Below are positions 44,665 through 54,886 of a stretch of DNA of 64,000 nt, piece by piece. The stretch is taken from assembly GCA_018136815.1 (NCBI GenBank), contig CM030936.1, positions 6,037,685 to 6,101,684 on the forward strand. The letters run 5' to 3'. Within the stretch, counting starts at the first letter, position 1, and each line of letters starts with the position of its first letter. The position numbers were made by a program, and so were the translations under genes. Source of the stretch: Isochrysis galbana. Lineage: Eukaryota; Haptophyta; Isochrysidales; Isochrysidaceae. Below the pieces are notes generated by a model. It ran no database searches, was not told the origin of the DNA, and was given only the letters and a program-made list of their open reading frames with translations.

Positions 44665-47613
44665 CCTAGCTGGGAAACACAGTGGGGGCGTCTCCAAACA
44701 CAGTAAACACAGGCTGTGTTTTGCATTTGTAGAAACACAGCCAAACACAGTCCAAAACACAGTGATACAGGAGGGGGCCCCCTTTCTCCTTTCTCCCCCC
44801 CCCCCCCTGTATCTCTCTTCTCACGAGCGTCGCGAGTGTCGCGAGCGAGTCGCGAGTCGCGAGCGCGCGAGCGCCGCAGCCCCTCTCTCCCCCTCTCCTC
44901 ACCCCACCATGTCCACCTTCAACCCCAACCCCAACTGTGCCGCGCGCGCGCGGGAGGAAGAGGCAGAGGCAGGCGCCTGCGATGGGGCGCTGCGCCTCGA
45001 GGCACCCGCAGCCCCAGCGCCGCAGCGCCTTCAATGGGCGCGGAAGACACCCGAGCCCAAACAAGTCACGCCAACGGACCGCATCAAGGCTTACCCCGAT
45101 GAGACCTTTACGCCGTCCGGCGCGAAGATATTTTGTCGGGCATGCAAGGAAGAGATCTCCTTGGTGTTCTCCATCTTCAAAGGTCACATTCTCTCGAACA
45201 AGCACACGTCGAACAAGGCTTTGTACTTCAAGGCAGAGGAGTCCAAGAACGAGCGGAAGTCCTTCATGGATGACTACTACGAGCAGTATCCGGACGAGGC
45301 CGGCAGCAGCGTCGATAGAGAGACAGTCGCCTTTCGTTGGGAGGTCGTCGAGGTTTGTCTAGAGAGCGGCATTCCGCTCGAGAGGGTGCAAGGGAGACTC
45401 AGAAAGTTACTCGAAAAAGGTGGGAGGGCGTTGTCAGAATCCTCGAATCTGAAGACATTCATTCCCAAGATTGAGACTAAGGAGATCGCGCTCGTGCAAC
45501 AAGAGATCGCTGGACAATTTGTAACCATCACGTTCGACGGCACCACACGTATGGGGGAAGCAATGACCGTCTGCGGTCGGTTTGTCGATGCCAATTTCTC
45601 AGCGATCGGCAACCGCCTTCTATGTTTTAGTACGGTCGAAAGGCACATGGATGGGGTAGGGCTGTTTCGACACATCTCTAGCACCATGCGCAAGGTCAAC
45701 TTGGAGCCTGATTGGGTTGTCGGGATCACGCGGGATAGCTGTTCCACTAACGGTGTGGCGTGCCAGAAGCTGTTGGACCTTTGTCCGAACGCTGTCGATA
45801 TGTTGTGCGTCTCACACACCCTGCAGCACACAGGTGAGCATATGGAGCTAGCTGTTCTTGAAGACTTTTTGACACCGTGGCTAACGCTGATCTCTCACAC
45901 CCAAATCGCTCGCACTCTATGGTTCGATATGATGCACGTCACGATGAAGGGGTACTCAAAGATCCGCTGGTGGTCCCGCTGGGAAGTGATGAAGCAGTTG
46001 GCGGAGAATTTCGGCGATTTGCAAAGGTTCGTGGCCAAGCTGGAAGAGTGTGGCATTGGAGATGCTACGACTAAGGCGATGGCTCGAATTATCCGTACAC
46101 AGGGACGGCAGCTGCAATTGGAGCTCGCCCTCGCCATGGATGTGGAGGTTCTGTGCACAACGACATACAAGCTTGAAGGCGATGGTCTCGAGATCCTGTT
46201 GGTGTATGAGGCTCTCGAGAGTATCCGTCGCCGTGGGCGCACCATGGGTGAGGAAGCCTCTGACCTGCCCAACATCGCAAGCTTGTTGCGTGCCGGTGCA
46301 AAGCTGGATGTAGGCACCAAAACCAATGAGTACTATGAAGCTCCCTACCACCGCTGGTTTAAGGGTGTGATCTCGCATGTGCCGGACGCCCGTCAGCGCG
46401 GAGGTTGGGTGATTACGTATGACGATGGCACGACGTTAGGTGTGTTTGATGAACAGGAGATGCGACGGGCAATCGACGCAACTGCTTTGCCTGAATGGTC
46501 ATTGCTTGTGCAGCAGGTACGAGGCGCTTTTCAGTATCTCGAAGATCGGCTCAATGATCAGTGTGCCTCTCCATATCACTGCGGAGAGCAGCACCGGCGC
46601 ACCGGGCTCTTGCGTGCATTCAACCCCGCCTTTGCCAATAACAAGGTGGATGCAATTTGGGTGCATCGGCTGGTCGAGATCCCTGCATTTGGCCATTTAC
46701 CTTCCGTGCGACAAAGGTTGCTGGATGAGCTTCCCGCGTACCTGGCCGCCTGTGATGGGACTACGATCGATCATTCGGAGGTCCCAACGTTCACACGGGA
46801 AGTTCTTGCTCGGTGGTCATCCAACCACACCAAGTTCCCCACGTGGGCGAAAGCAGCAAGGATTGCGTTCAGCATGACTCCTAATTCGGCTGCGTGTGAG
46901 AGAGTGTTTTCATTGCTTGCCAAGATGTTTGGGCCCGATCGCTCGTCTTCTTTGGCGGACCAACTTTCGGCTGCGTTGATGTTGCGTTACAACAACAACC
47001 AACGTGACAAAGTCCCAATGTGAATGAGAATAAGTGTGTCGTTTGTAGTTTGTAGTGTTACCGTGTTGTATGTAGTATTGTGTGATGTGAATGCCTCAAT
47101 GACGAACAAACATGTATTAGCATAGGCCTATACTACTACTAATGGTGCACGGGGTGGGGACCGTCGGACCGTCGGGCACGCAATGCGCGAGTACGCCGGC
47201 AGTTTTTTTGCGTCCCTAAGGGAAACGTGCTGCGGACTGCGGACGTACTTGCCGCACGACAACTTGCGAAAAGAATTATCACAAGTTTGGGTCATCGGCT
47301 TCAAGAATCCCGCAAGTTCGGCCGACAAGTTTGGGCGACTTTTGCTAAAAGGATTGACCTGGGCCTATATTTGTGTCTATATCTACATCTAGTATCTATG
47401 CCCTATCCCTATCTCCTATCTCTCGTGTGCCGCGCGCCCGCAAGCGCGGGCGCGCGGGCCGCGCGCGCCCGCAGCGCCCGCGCGGGCGCTGCGCTGGCTG
47501 CTGGCGAGCTGCTGCAAACACGGCGGCCAAATTGGAGGGGGTTTGAAACACGGCAAAACACGGCTGTGTTTGGGTTTTTTAGAAACACGGCAAACACGTG
47601 CTTCCCAGCTAGG
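44665..47613 (+). mobile_element. Complete hAT transposon, 2949 bp, with open transposase
   Basis: Ends: left CCTAGCTGGGAAACACAG, right (reverse complement) CCTAGCTGGGAAGCACG. The 8-bp duplication is CTGACAAG (44657-44664) / CTGACGAG (47614-47621), one mismatch. Sub-terminal AAACACAG or AAACACGG words occur about six times at each end, including the palindromic AAACACAGGCTGTGTTT at left and AAACACGGCTGTGTTT at right. These are typical hAT transposase-binding clusters. The single transposase frame is uninterrupted, so the element may be recent. It lies between the divergent DEAH and APE2 genes. Confidence 0.93.
44909..47023 (+). CDS. hAT transposase with BED-like zinc finger and Tudor-like insert, 704 aa
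   Basis: ATG at 44909 has a CCACC context; the frame is open upstream but has no ATG. Residues about 75-100 form a BED-like finger (FCRACKEE, then HILSNKH). The RNase H-like core begins with VTITFDGTTRMGEAM (first Asp) and continues to GITRDSCSTNGVACQ (second Asp), with CVSHTLQHTGEHM after it. The C-terminal dimerisation region reads MTPNSAACERVFSLLAKMF and closes with R-x-x-x-L and LRYNNN. About residues 470-520 hold KGVISHVPDARQRGGWV followed by ITYDDGT, a Tudor/agenet-like beta module not usual in hAT enzymes. No frameshift or stop was seen. It cuts and pastes its own element in the nucleus. Confidence 0.92.
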   Translation: MSTFNPNPNCAARAREEEAEAGACDGALRLEAPAAPAPQRLQWARKTPEPKQVTPTDRIKAYPDETFTPSGAKIFCRACKEEISLVFSIFKGHILSNKHTSNKALYFKAEESKNERKSFMDDYYEQYPDEAGSSVDRETVAFRWEVVEVCLESGIPLERVQGRLRKLLEKGGRALSESSNLKTFIPKIETKEIALVQQEIAGQFVTITFDGTTRMGEAMTVCGRFVDANFSAIGNRLLCFSTVERHMDGVGLFRHISSTMRKVNLEPDWVVGITRDSCSTNGVACQKLLDLCPNAVDMLCVSHTLQHTGEHMELAVLEDFLTPWLTLISHTQIARTLWFDMMHVTMKGYSKIRWWSRWEVMKQLAENFGDLQRFVAKLEECGIGDATTKAMARIIRTQGRQLQLELALAMDVEVLCTTTYKLEGDGLEILLVYEALESIRRRGRTMGEEASDLPNIASLLRAGAKLDVGTKTNEYYEAPYHRWFKGVISHVPDARQRGGWVITYDDGTTLGVFDEQEMRRAIDATALPEWSLLVQQVRGAFQYLEDRLNDQCASPYHCGEQHRRTGLLRAFNPAFANNKVDAIWVHRLVEIPAFGHLPSVRQRLLDELPAYLAACDGTTIDHSEVPTFTREVLARWSSNHTKFPTWAKAARIAFSMTPNSAACERVFSLLAKMFGPDRSSSLADQLSAALMLRYNNNQRDKVPM

Positions 47614-47621
47614 CTGACGAG

Positions 47622-47835
47622 TACTCTATAAGTCTACTCTATTAGGGACACTCCTGGGAGTACTATCACGAACTTTAGATAGGCGAACTCTACAACTATA
47701 TACGAGTAACTAGAGCTCCAGCTCTACTCTCTAGAGTAAAGTAGAGTGAGTCTACATAAAGTATGAAAGTATGCAGTAGTTGTAGCTCTAGAGATAGATT
47801 ATCTGAACTATGAGTACTTGAACTTTACTCTGTAA
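47622..47835. promoter_or_regulatory. Candidate promoter island of the APE2 gene
   Basis: AT-richer 200 bp upstream of ATG 47873, dense in CTACTCTA, CTCTAGAG, AGTAGAG and ACTCTACA words, including a CTCTCTAGAGTAAAGTAGAG run near 47729. It begins directly at the hAT target duplication, so it is the other half of the original DEAH/APE2 shared upstream region. Confidence 0.4.
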
Positions 47836-47872
47836 TCTGCATGGATGGAGGGGGGGAAGGGGCGGTGGAGCG

Positions 47873-50833
47873 ATGGGCTCGTCGCGCGGCTCGGAGGGTC
47901 TGCCGTCCTCATGCGTGGCGGCCTCGGCGCGGGCGGGCTTGGAGCCGGGCGTGGGATTGCGAGTGGCGTCGTGGAACATTGGGCTCCGCGGGCTCGACAA
48001 GATATGCTGCCTCGATCGCGCTGAGGAGTACGGGCCGCCGGACGTGCATGGGATCCGACGGAAGCAATCGTACGGTGAGGAGCTAAAGCGGGAAACGGGG
48101 GAATGGGGGAACGGGGCAACGGGGGAAGGTGGAGGGAAGGAAAGAAGGGGCGGGGGGGGGGGGGGGGGGGGGATTCGGAGGGGGAGGAAGTGGCGGAACG
48201 GTTGGGGGAGAGAAGGAGAGGAGAGGTCGAGCCACAAGCTCGAAGAAAGGCATTGCAGCCCGCGCACGCAAAGTGCCCTCCCTCCTTGTTGAGATGCAGG
48301 CACAATCCAAGCACTTCTCGGCGCCGTGGATGCGGATATTGTCTGCCTGCAGGAGGTCAAGCTGCGCAGTCTGGGCGCGGCAGAGCGACGGCTTGCGCTA
48401 TGTGACGGGTGGGAATCCTTCTTCGCCCTCTCGGGGCGTAGGTATGCGGGGGTCGCGACCTTCTGTCGCTCCGCATTGAGACCACGGGCCGTGGCCGAGG
48501 GCCTTACATTGCCGCTCGTGCCCTCACCGCTGGGTGTGAGCGGAAGTCAAGCAAGTACGGCAGAAGAGAGAATCGACGCAAAATCGATACAGTCGACAAG
48601 CAACTTTGGCGACACCGGGGAGGCAGCTGTGCTCTCCCTCTTCTCTCGTGATATTCAAGCGCTTCTTGAATCGGAAGGAAGGTGCGCATGCCAGATTATC
48701 CGACCACATTTTCACATTATGTACGTATGTCGGCTGCACGGCGTTAGAACACCGGTTTCATTTGAACACCGGTTTCATCAATGTCATTGTTGGGCGTTTG
48801 CGTTTTCATTCGAAAGACTGGCGAGCCAATGTCGCGTGGGGCTTGCCCATCCGCCATGCAAGGACGGCGCCTGGTCATGCACATGTGCTCGGCGCTCACG
48901 CTCTGCTCCCTGCGCCTTCTCGTTGTGTACGTGAAGATGTCTCATCACCCTGCACGGCAACCTTGCCATCTTCAATATTTACGCCCCTGCTGTGTGCTCG
49001 TCCACACCGACTAATGCCAGCGTCTCAGCGACGAGCTCCACTACCACCGCGCCAGCCGCCGCCGCTCCAGAATCACGATCAGAACTAAAGCTCGCCTTCT
49101 TGACCGCTCTTGAAGTGCGAGCGAGGGCGATCCGGAATAGGTCCGCTGGCCTCCGACGCAAAGCCCTGGTGGGAATATGCAGAGCGCCAAGAAGTCCGAC
49201 TTGGCTGCCTAGTATCGCGCGCTGCCCCTCGTAATCGTGCTCACTCGCTCTCGTCTGTGCGTCACCGAGCAGGGGCTTCTGCGTTTGTCTCATCGGCGAT
49301 TTCAATGCGACAGTTGATGCACGCGACAGCGCTCATGAGCAGGCATCGAACGGTGCTCTCCGGCGCACAGTCACTGATAACGGAGATGTGGGACCTTCGC
49401 GTCGCTGGCTTTGGGGCATGCTCGGGATGGGCGGAGCTGTGACCACAACCGCTCGAGCGGCGGGTGAGTTGAACGCTTCCACCCAGCCTGCCGTTGCGCC
49501 CTTCTCGGCGGAGGATGGGGTCTCTCCAGGTGCGGGCGTGTTTGCGGGGCGCCATTCCGTCTATGAGAGCAGCGTCAACGTGGCACGGCCATTGGCCACG
49601 CTCAACGAAGATGACGGCACAGACGAGCTTCTCGCCTCCCTCGGAACTGGGGGCTTTGCCGACGTATTTCGCCAAATGCATCCCGAGGCGCAGGGTGCCT
49701 ACACGTGTTTCCATGTTGCTGCCGGGTGCGATACAACCAATCACGGCTCGAGACTGGACTTCGCCCTCGTAGCACCGCCGCCCATGCTGGATGGCACGGG
49801 CGAATTGCCATCTTCTATCCCATCAGCATGCAGCTCCCATAGGGAAGCTCCACTCCGTGCACTTGCACTGGGTGCAGGACGAGCTGTCGAGAGACGCCAC
49901 TCGAGTGGCACATCTGCCTGTTTGTCGATGTCAGCAAAGTCGAGTGATCCAGAGGCGCGCAGAATCGACTCTCCTCTAGGCCCTGGTGCACTCCGCCTAC
50001 TGCGATGCGAGATTCTGTCGCTGCAAGGGTCGGATCACCTGCCAATCCGACTCGAGCTTCAGGGGATTATCCTGCCGTCGGAGCCACCCGAGGCTCACCC
50101 GGCCTCGAGCTCCCGGCGGCTCGGATCGCAAACGACACTGAGCAACGCCTTTGCGAAACGGCAGTCGGTCGCGGGTTGGGACATGGCGCAGTTGTCCACG
50201 TCACATAGCGGCCCCAACTCGCACGATGACCGCCAGTCTAGTCTCGTCTGTACTGCGAACGCGATGTCCGCTACTGCGCTTGCCGTGCCGCTCCAAACGG
50301 GTGGTGGCAACAGCAAGATCAAACGGGGCCTCGGCTCCACTCCCTCACTGAGGCGGTTCTTCGCACCCGTCGCCAATTCCAGACTGGCCAGTATCGACCG
50401 GGAATCGGAGGTGCAAATAGCGACGACGGAGGCCGCCTCGTCGGATGCAGCTTGCAACGAGCTCGCAGCCTGCACTTCTTGCAGCGCCATGGGTGTGGCA
50501 ACCGCCGCCCGCTCCATCGGGGCAGGAGATGCTGCCGCCATGGCGACACGTGTGGAGGGGAACGGGAAGGTGGGCGACTGCTTCCAAGCAGGAGAAGCGT
50601 GGCGGAACCTGCGGAAGCGCATGGCGGCCTCGACTCCGCGGTGTTTAGGGCACGGCGAGGCTTGCCAAATCCGCAAGGTAAAGAAGGCAGGGCCGAACCA
50701 GGGTAGAGAGTTTTGGACGTGCCCTCGACCGGAGGGACCAAAGTCGAGGCGCGAATGCAACTGTGGTTTTTTTGTGTGGAACGATGAGTGGCGAAAACGC
50801 AGTACCGCTGCAGCCAAGCGAGCGAAATTATAG
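47873..50833 (+). CDS. APEX2: APE2-type AP endonuclease with PIP-like motifs and zf-GRF
   Basis: Exon 1 47873-48074, exon 2 48300-48681, exon 3 from 48937, last exon about 49270 to TAG at 50833. Metal and catalytic motifs of the exonuclease III/APE fold appear in order: VASWNIGLRGL, then across intron 1 DADIVCLQEVKL (catalytic Glu), NLAIFNIYAPAV, IGDFNATVD, YTCFHVAAGC with NHGSRLDFAL, and GSDHLPIRL. The tail has QTTLSNAFAK and LRRFFAPV, both like PCNA-binding boxes. A final zf-GRF finger (CLGHGEACQIRKVKKAG, then FWTCPRPEG and CGFFVW) binds single-stranded DNA in APE2. The enzyme processes abasic sites and 3' blocks in nuclear base-excision repair. Intron 1 (225 bp) contains a 20-base G run. 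The exon 3/4 border was not fixed. Confidence 0.92.
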
Positions 50834-51930
50834 CGCGACTGGCTAGGAGCAAGGTGCTTTCTTCAGCCAAAGCGAGGCCAAGCCATTCGGCCATTCATGC
50901 GGGGTGCAGGTTTGGGTGCGTAAGTTTCCAACACGTAGCTCCATGAACACGAGCGCGTTGCGCGCAACCGAAATCGGTTGGGAGCTGGAAGTTCCTTTTC
51001 TTCTACTACCGCATGCACAAATTCTTGTTATAATAGGGGCCAATGGGGGCGCTCTGCGCCATCCTCACCGGGCACGAACTTCCCTAGGGGGGGGGGGGCG
51101 TCAGTTACCCTCACGCTCTACATTGCTGGCAGCATTGGTAGCCCGGTCACTCACTCATTTTAACCACTATTTCCCACCTCCCCTGGGTGTCCAAGGATTC
51201 CTTAGGGTCCCCCCCTACCTGCCCCGCCAACTCCCTCCCCCCTCCGAACGACCCCCTCCCGCCCCACGAAGGGCAATGGCGTCGGTGAGGGACCCCCCTC
51301 CCTTCCCCCGCGCGTGGCGGGCTATTTTGGGAGATTGGGGCGGGCGCTCACGGGAGGGAATCAGAGTGGTGAATGTGGGGCGCATCACTATTAGAAACGC
51401 GGAGCTTCCGCGACGTCCGATCGCCCGCTATCGGCCGAAGAATGGCCTGGAGGTGGTGGCCATGCAGAGCCCAGAGCTCTCAGAGCTCTCGCGAGCAGGG
51501 TGGGGGGTGACTAGTAGGTCGCGCACGCTGGTTCTTGAGGGTCGCACACACTCGTACTAACCCGTCCTGGCCCCTCGCACCGCAGGAATGCCTCGATTCG
51601 ATCCGGCCCGACGCCCAGGGCCACGGCCCGATTGACGTCGAGAAGCGCTCGCTTGGACGCCTGGAGGTGCAGCTCCTCATGTGGCCGTGCGGCGCGACGG
51701 GCTGGTCGCGACCGGCCCGTTCAGGGCCTGTCTGTAACCCTCAAAGCCTCCTGGCCCGGCCCCACGCGTTCGCGCCCACCGTTGATCCGAAATTTTGAGA
51801 GCTAGTGTGTGGCGTGTTCACCTCTCACCTCCGCCTTCACCGCAAAGGCGTGCGCCGTGGCCGCTAGGTACATGGATTTGGCTCCTGGGGCGGAACCATT
51901 TCATGTGATGAGATTAAGATCGCCCTAAGC
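50834..51930. other. Intergenic region, no gene recognised
   Basis: A + frame ending at 51560 (RVVNVGRITIRNAELPRRPI) has coding-like texture but no known family. A dispersed-repeat copy lies at 51155-51290 (related to 28635-28770) and a G run at 51089-51098. Confidence 0.4.
51155..51290. repeat. Dispersed repeat copy (related to 28635-28770)
   Basis: Shares TGTCCAAGGATTCC, CTACCTGCCC and CCCACGAA in the same order as the 28.6-kb copy. Confidence 0.6.
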
Positions 51931-51945
51931 AAGCTGAGGGGCAAG

Positions 51946-52414
51946 AGAGCGCCAGCGGCAAGCGCAGTCGCGTGCGAAAGTTGGGCACTCTGGCCCGTTC
52001 GGCCCATAGCCTTGGTCTTGTTGTCGATGTTGCGCAGGGCCAACTTCGACGCGATGTGTGCGGCCGGCGGCGGCGATTGGCGTAGCTGCTAGGGCGGCAT
52101 CTTTGCAAGTAATGCCTGTTGTGTCATTCTATCTTAGTGGATGGCCGAGAAGGCGCCGGCAGCGCGCCCGGTCGCGGTCGAAAGTCGGGCACTCGGCCCG
52201 TTCGGCCCGGTGACGTTGGCGTGGTCGTCGGCGCCACACACGGCCGACTATGGCGCGATGCGCGCGGGCGGGGGCGGCGATTGGTGTTGCTGCTAGGGCG
52301 GCATATTCGGATATGGTGTCTGGTGAGCCAATCTATCCCAGTGCAAGACCGAGAAAGCGCCGGGAGCGCGCCCGGTCGCGGTCGAAAGTCGGGCACTCGG
52401 CCCGTTTGGGACCC
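51946..52414. repeat. 204-bp tandem repeat, about 2.3 copies
   Basis: Units begin at GCGCC near 51949, 52153 and 52357, exactly 204 bp apart. The two right-hand units share GCGCGCCCGGTCGCGGTCGA and AAAGTCGGGCACTCGGCCCG; the left one is more diverged. The third unit is cut short by the LINE fragment at 52417. Confidence 0.85.
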
Positions 52415-52416
52415 CG

Positions 52417-52636
52417 CCCCCTGACCCGGCCCCCACCGAATCGAGCACGGGATCGCCGAGCGCGTCAGCATTGCCGCTAGAAGTATCTAGAGAAACCAAA
52501 GTCTCCGAGAGCGATACGTACATCGCTAGAATGAATAAAATATGGATTTATACTAACACCAACTATCTAGGCGAGACTACAGACACCAACGAGGTAGCAA
52601 AACCGGGCGAAGAGGATCACTACTACGCCCCATCCT
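52417..52636 (+). mobile_element. LINE fragment, 220 bp
   Basis: About 90 percent identical by eye to 37972-38192 of the LINE at 35498, including GAGAAACCAAAGTCTCCGAG and GCAAAACCGGG(A/C)GAAGAGG. Both edges are abrupt; it joins the 204-bp tandem repeat without any LINE terminus. Confidence 0.9.
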
Positions 52637-53489
52637 GACAACATTATATATTCTCAAGCAGGCACATAGTGAGGCACATGATCAAAAGACTCACCGTATT
52701 GTGCCTCGTCTCCTTCTTGTCGCTAGCTCCCCTACCCCAGCGCTATATGCTTCATGCATTTTTGCTTCATCATTTATGTAAAAAAACCCGGCTGCATTCT
52801 GCAAATCAGCGTAAGCGAGTAGAAGGCTGCTCAGTACGAGTGCGGGCAGCGAGTACGCAGTAACAAAGCGCAAGGGCGCGGGGCTAGAGTGCGAATGTGG
52901 GCGCTTGCCCGCGTCTGCTACGGCTGGGGGGCGCGCAGCGTAGCTGCGCCGAGCGAGCCAGCAGCCCCGTGGCTAGTCGGCCGTCCTCCTCGTCGGCGGG
53001 ACGCAGCAACCTTGACTAGGTTGACTAAACATGGAACACTTGAGAATGCTATTGGCCATTTCCTATGAACATATGCAATGCCGTTGCTATCCTCCTCCCT
53101 CCGCACAATGCAAAACAAAGAAGTACTCTCGCTACCTCTACCAAAAAAAGCAAAACACGTGGCGCATGCGCTATTCATTGATGCTTGTGCTATCCAACCC
53201 GGTTCTCGATGCTGGTGGCGACACTCGTGTGCTGTGAAATAGCATCATGCTCACATACGCATGAGCACATGGCGCAAGATGCATTTTGGTCCGGTTTGCA
53301 CATAGCATACGCCTTGGGCGTTCAAAAGAGTGAGGCCTGCGTGAGAACCTAATCGCCAACAAAATGTCGCAGCCGATGCGGGCAACAATACCCGTGCTGT
53401 CCAGTGACCACAGCACTGTCCTGGAACAAACGCAATGGATTGACATCTTGTGCGGAAATGGCTCACTGCGCACAACCTGGTTCATTTGC
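52637..53489. other. Intergenic region, no gene recognised
   Basis: A minus frame 52691-52873 with one hydrophobic helix (LPALVLSSLLLAYADL) is open but isolated. The rest is unassigned. Confidence 0.4.
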
Positions 53490-54474
53490 TCAATCAACCT
53501 TGGTTTCCATCTTGGTGTCTTTCGCCCGACGCGCTTTGATCCTTGCGACTGCCCCTTCATCAACTTTGCTCACCAACTCATCGTCGCCAACTTCGAAGTA
53601 CCACGCCAACCATTTGATGAGGCCCGCGATGCAGGCGGCTATCGCCAACGCCAAGCCTAAAGCCTGCGCAGGTATGAGATGTGGAAGGCATCGGTGAAAA
53701 AGGCGGGACAGTTGGTGCGCTCGCATGTAGTGTAGGTGAAGAAGCGTGGGCATATCGTCTATGGGCAGAGATGGAAGGCCTGCACATCGCATGCATCATC
53801 CTCGTCCAGTCGGATGCTACTTCCGCCTGCGCGCGCATTATCCTCTTCCAGTCGGATGCCACTTGCGCCAAGCGTACCGTCTTCAACGGCTTCCAAAGCG
53901 AGCGCAGAATGAGCCACCACACAGGCACATTGTCAAGCAGCGTCGTCGGTGCGTCCATGTAGGAGAGCGTCGCCTTGTACCCACCAAGCGCGAAGGCACG
54001 GAGCCCCGGAATACTCCGTCGTCGCGATGTGTCCTCATACACCCGCCCATCCGCCGAGAGGAGCAGGAGCGTGGGGAATTTTTCCACCTGCAAGCATAGG
54101 GCATCCCCAGTCCCTCAGCCCCTCCCCATCCCCGCTACCGCCACTTCTCCTGCTGCTCGCGAGGTGGAGTCGTTCGTGTGGAATGCGCGACTCACCCCGA
54201 ATGTGAGTGCAATGCCGTTCTCTGCGCTCACATTCACACTGCCCACGCCAAGAGAGGATGATTCCGAGGGAGAGAGAGAGTTGGAGAAAGCATCCCACAT
54301 CGGCCGCAGCCTCTCGCAGTGTGGGCAACCGCTCTGCTCAAAGGCAACGAACCAATCCCGGCTTCCGTCGAGGTGATCGAACCAGAGCTCGCGGTCGAGC
54401 CTCACCGATGCGCCCCACGCGCCGCCAAGCGCGAGGGAGACCCAGAACAACTGGGGGAGACGGCCGGCGCCCAT
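53490..54474 (-). CDS. TMX-like thioredoxin-fold transmembrane protein, three exons, 220 aa
   Basis: Exons 54474-54196, 54087-53878 and 53663-53490, all phase 0. A signal peptide (MGAGRLPQLFWVSLALGGAWG) starts the protein. The redox motif CPHC sits in FEQSGCPHCERLRPMW, where thioredoxin-fold proteins carry CGPC or CGHC. VEKFPTLLLL supplies the cis-Pro region, right after intron 1. Two hydrophobic stretches follow: VPVWWLILRSLW and the C-terminal helix ALGLALAIAACIAGLIKWLA, then a charged cytosolic tail. The order resembles thioredoxin-related transmembrane proteins of the ER that handle disulfides during folding. Intron 2 (214 bp) contains a roughly 36-bp direct repeat (CCAGTCGGATG units near 53806 and 53848). 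Confidence 0.8.
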
Positions 54475-54539
54475 CGCGCGACGCCGTGTCTTCCTTCACA
54501 CCACGACTCCCCGACGGACGGCTCATAGCCAGTTTTCGT

Positions 54540-54640
54540 ATCATCTGCACTACTAGACTACTCTTACTATTCTACTACTACTACTTGGTACCCTACTGAG
54601 TGTAGAATATAGAGTACAATTCAAAGAATCTAAGTGTCAG
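54540..54640. promoter_or_regulatory. Candidate promoter island of the TMX-like gene
   Basis: 70-165 bp upstream of the minus-strand ATG. Contains CACTACTAGACTACTC, CTACTACTACTACTTGG and GTGTAGAATATAGAGTAC. Same word set as upstream of other genes. Confidence 0.4.
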
Positions 54641-54886
54641 ACGACTAGGCTATCGATTGCCCTTGCTCCCATTAGTCACACGTACGGAGCAAAAGGGCGA
54701 GCAAAGAGACCTTGCGCCCCAACTTGGCGCCCGCACCACCCTCTCTACGTCACCAAGCTCTTGGGAGCGGGCGCCGAAATCGATGATATTGGTGGACGTT
54801 ACAGTGCATGTCCACGCCCTACGCCGGTCACGGTAGACGCCAATATCGTCGCGAGTGCCAAGTGCGGCTTCGCGGTCGAAGCGTGC
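54641..54886. other. Spacer between two minus-strand genes
   Basis: No coding motif seen; 3' flank of the DUF707-like gene. Confidence 0.4.

Noticed and set aside
47400-47510. GC-rich palindromic stretch as a separate foldback element
   Set aside because: It lies inside the hAT transposon's 3' region and has no boundaries of its own.
50904-51560. 218-codon plus frame
   Set aside because: Half of it runs through a dispersed repeat and poly-G; the remaining sequence matches no family, so it is mentioned only as unassigned.
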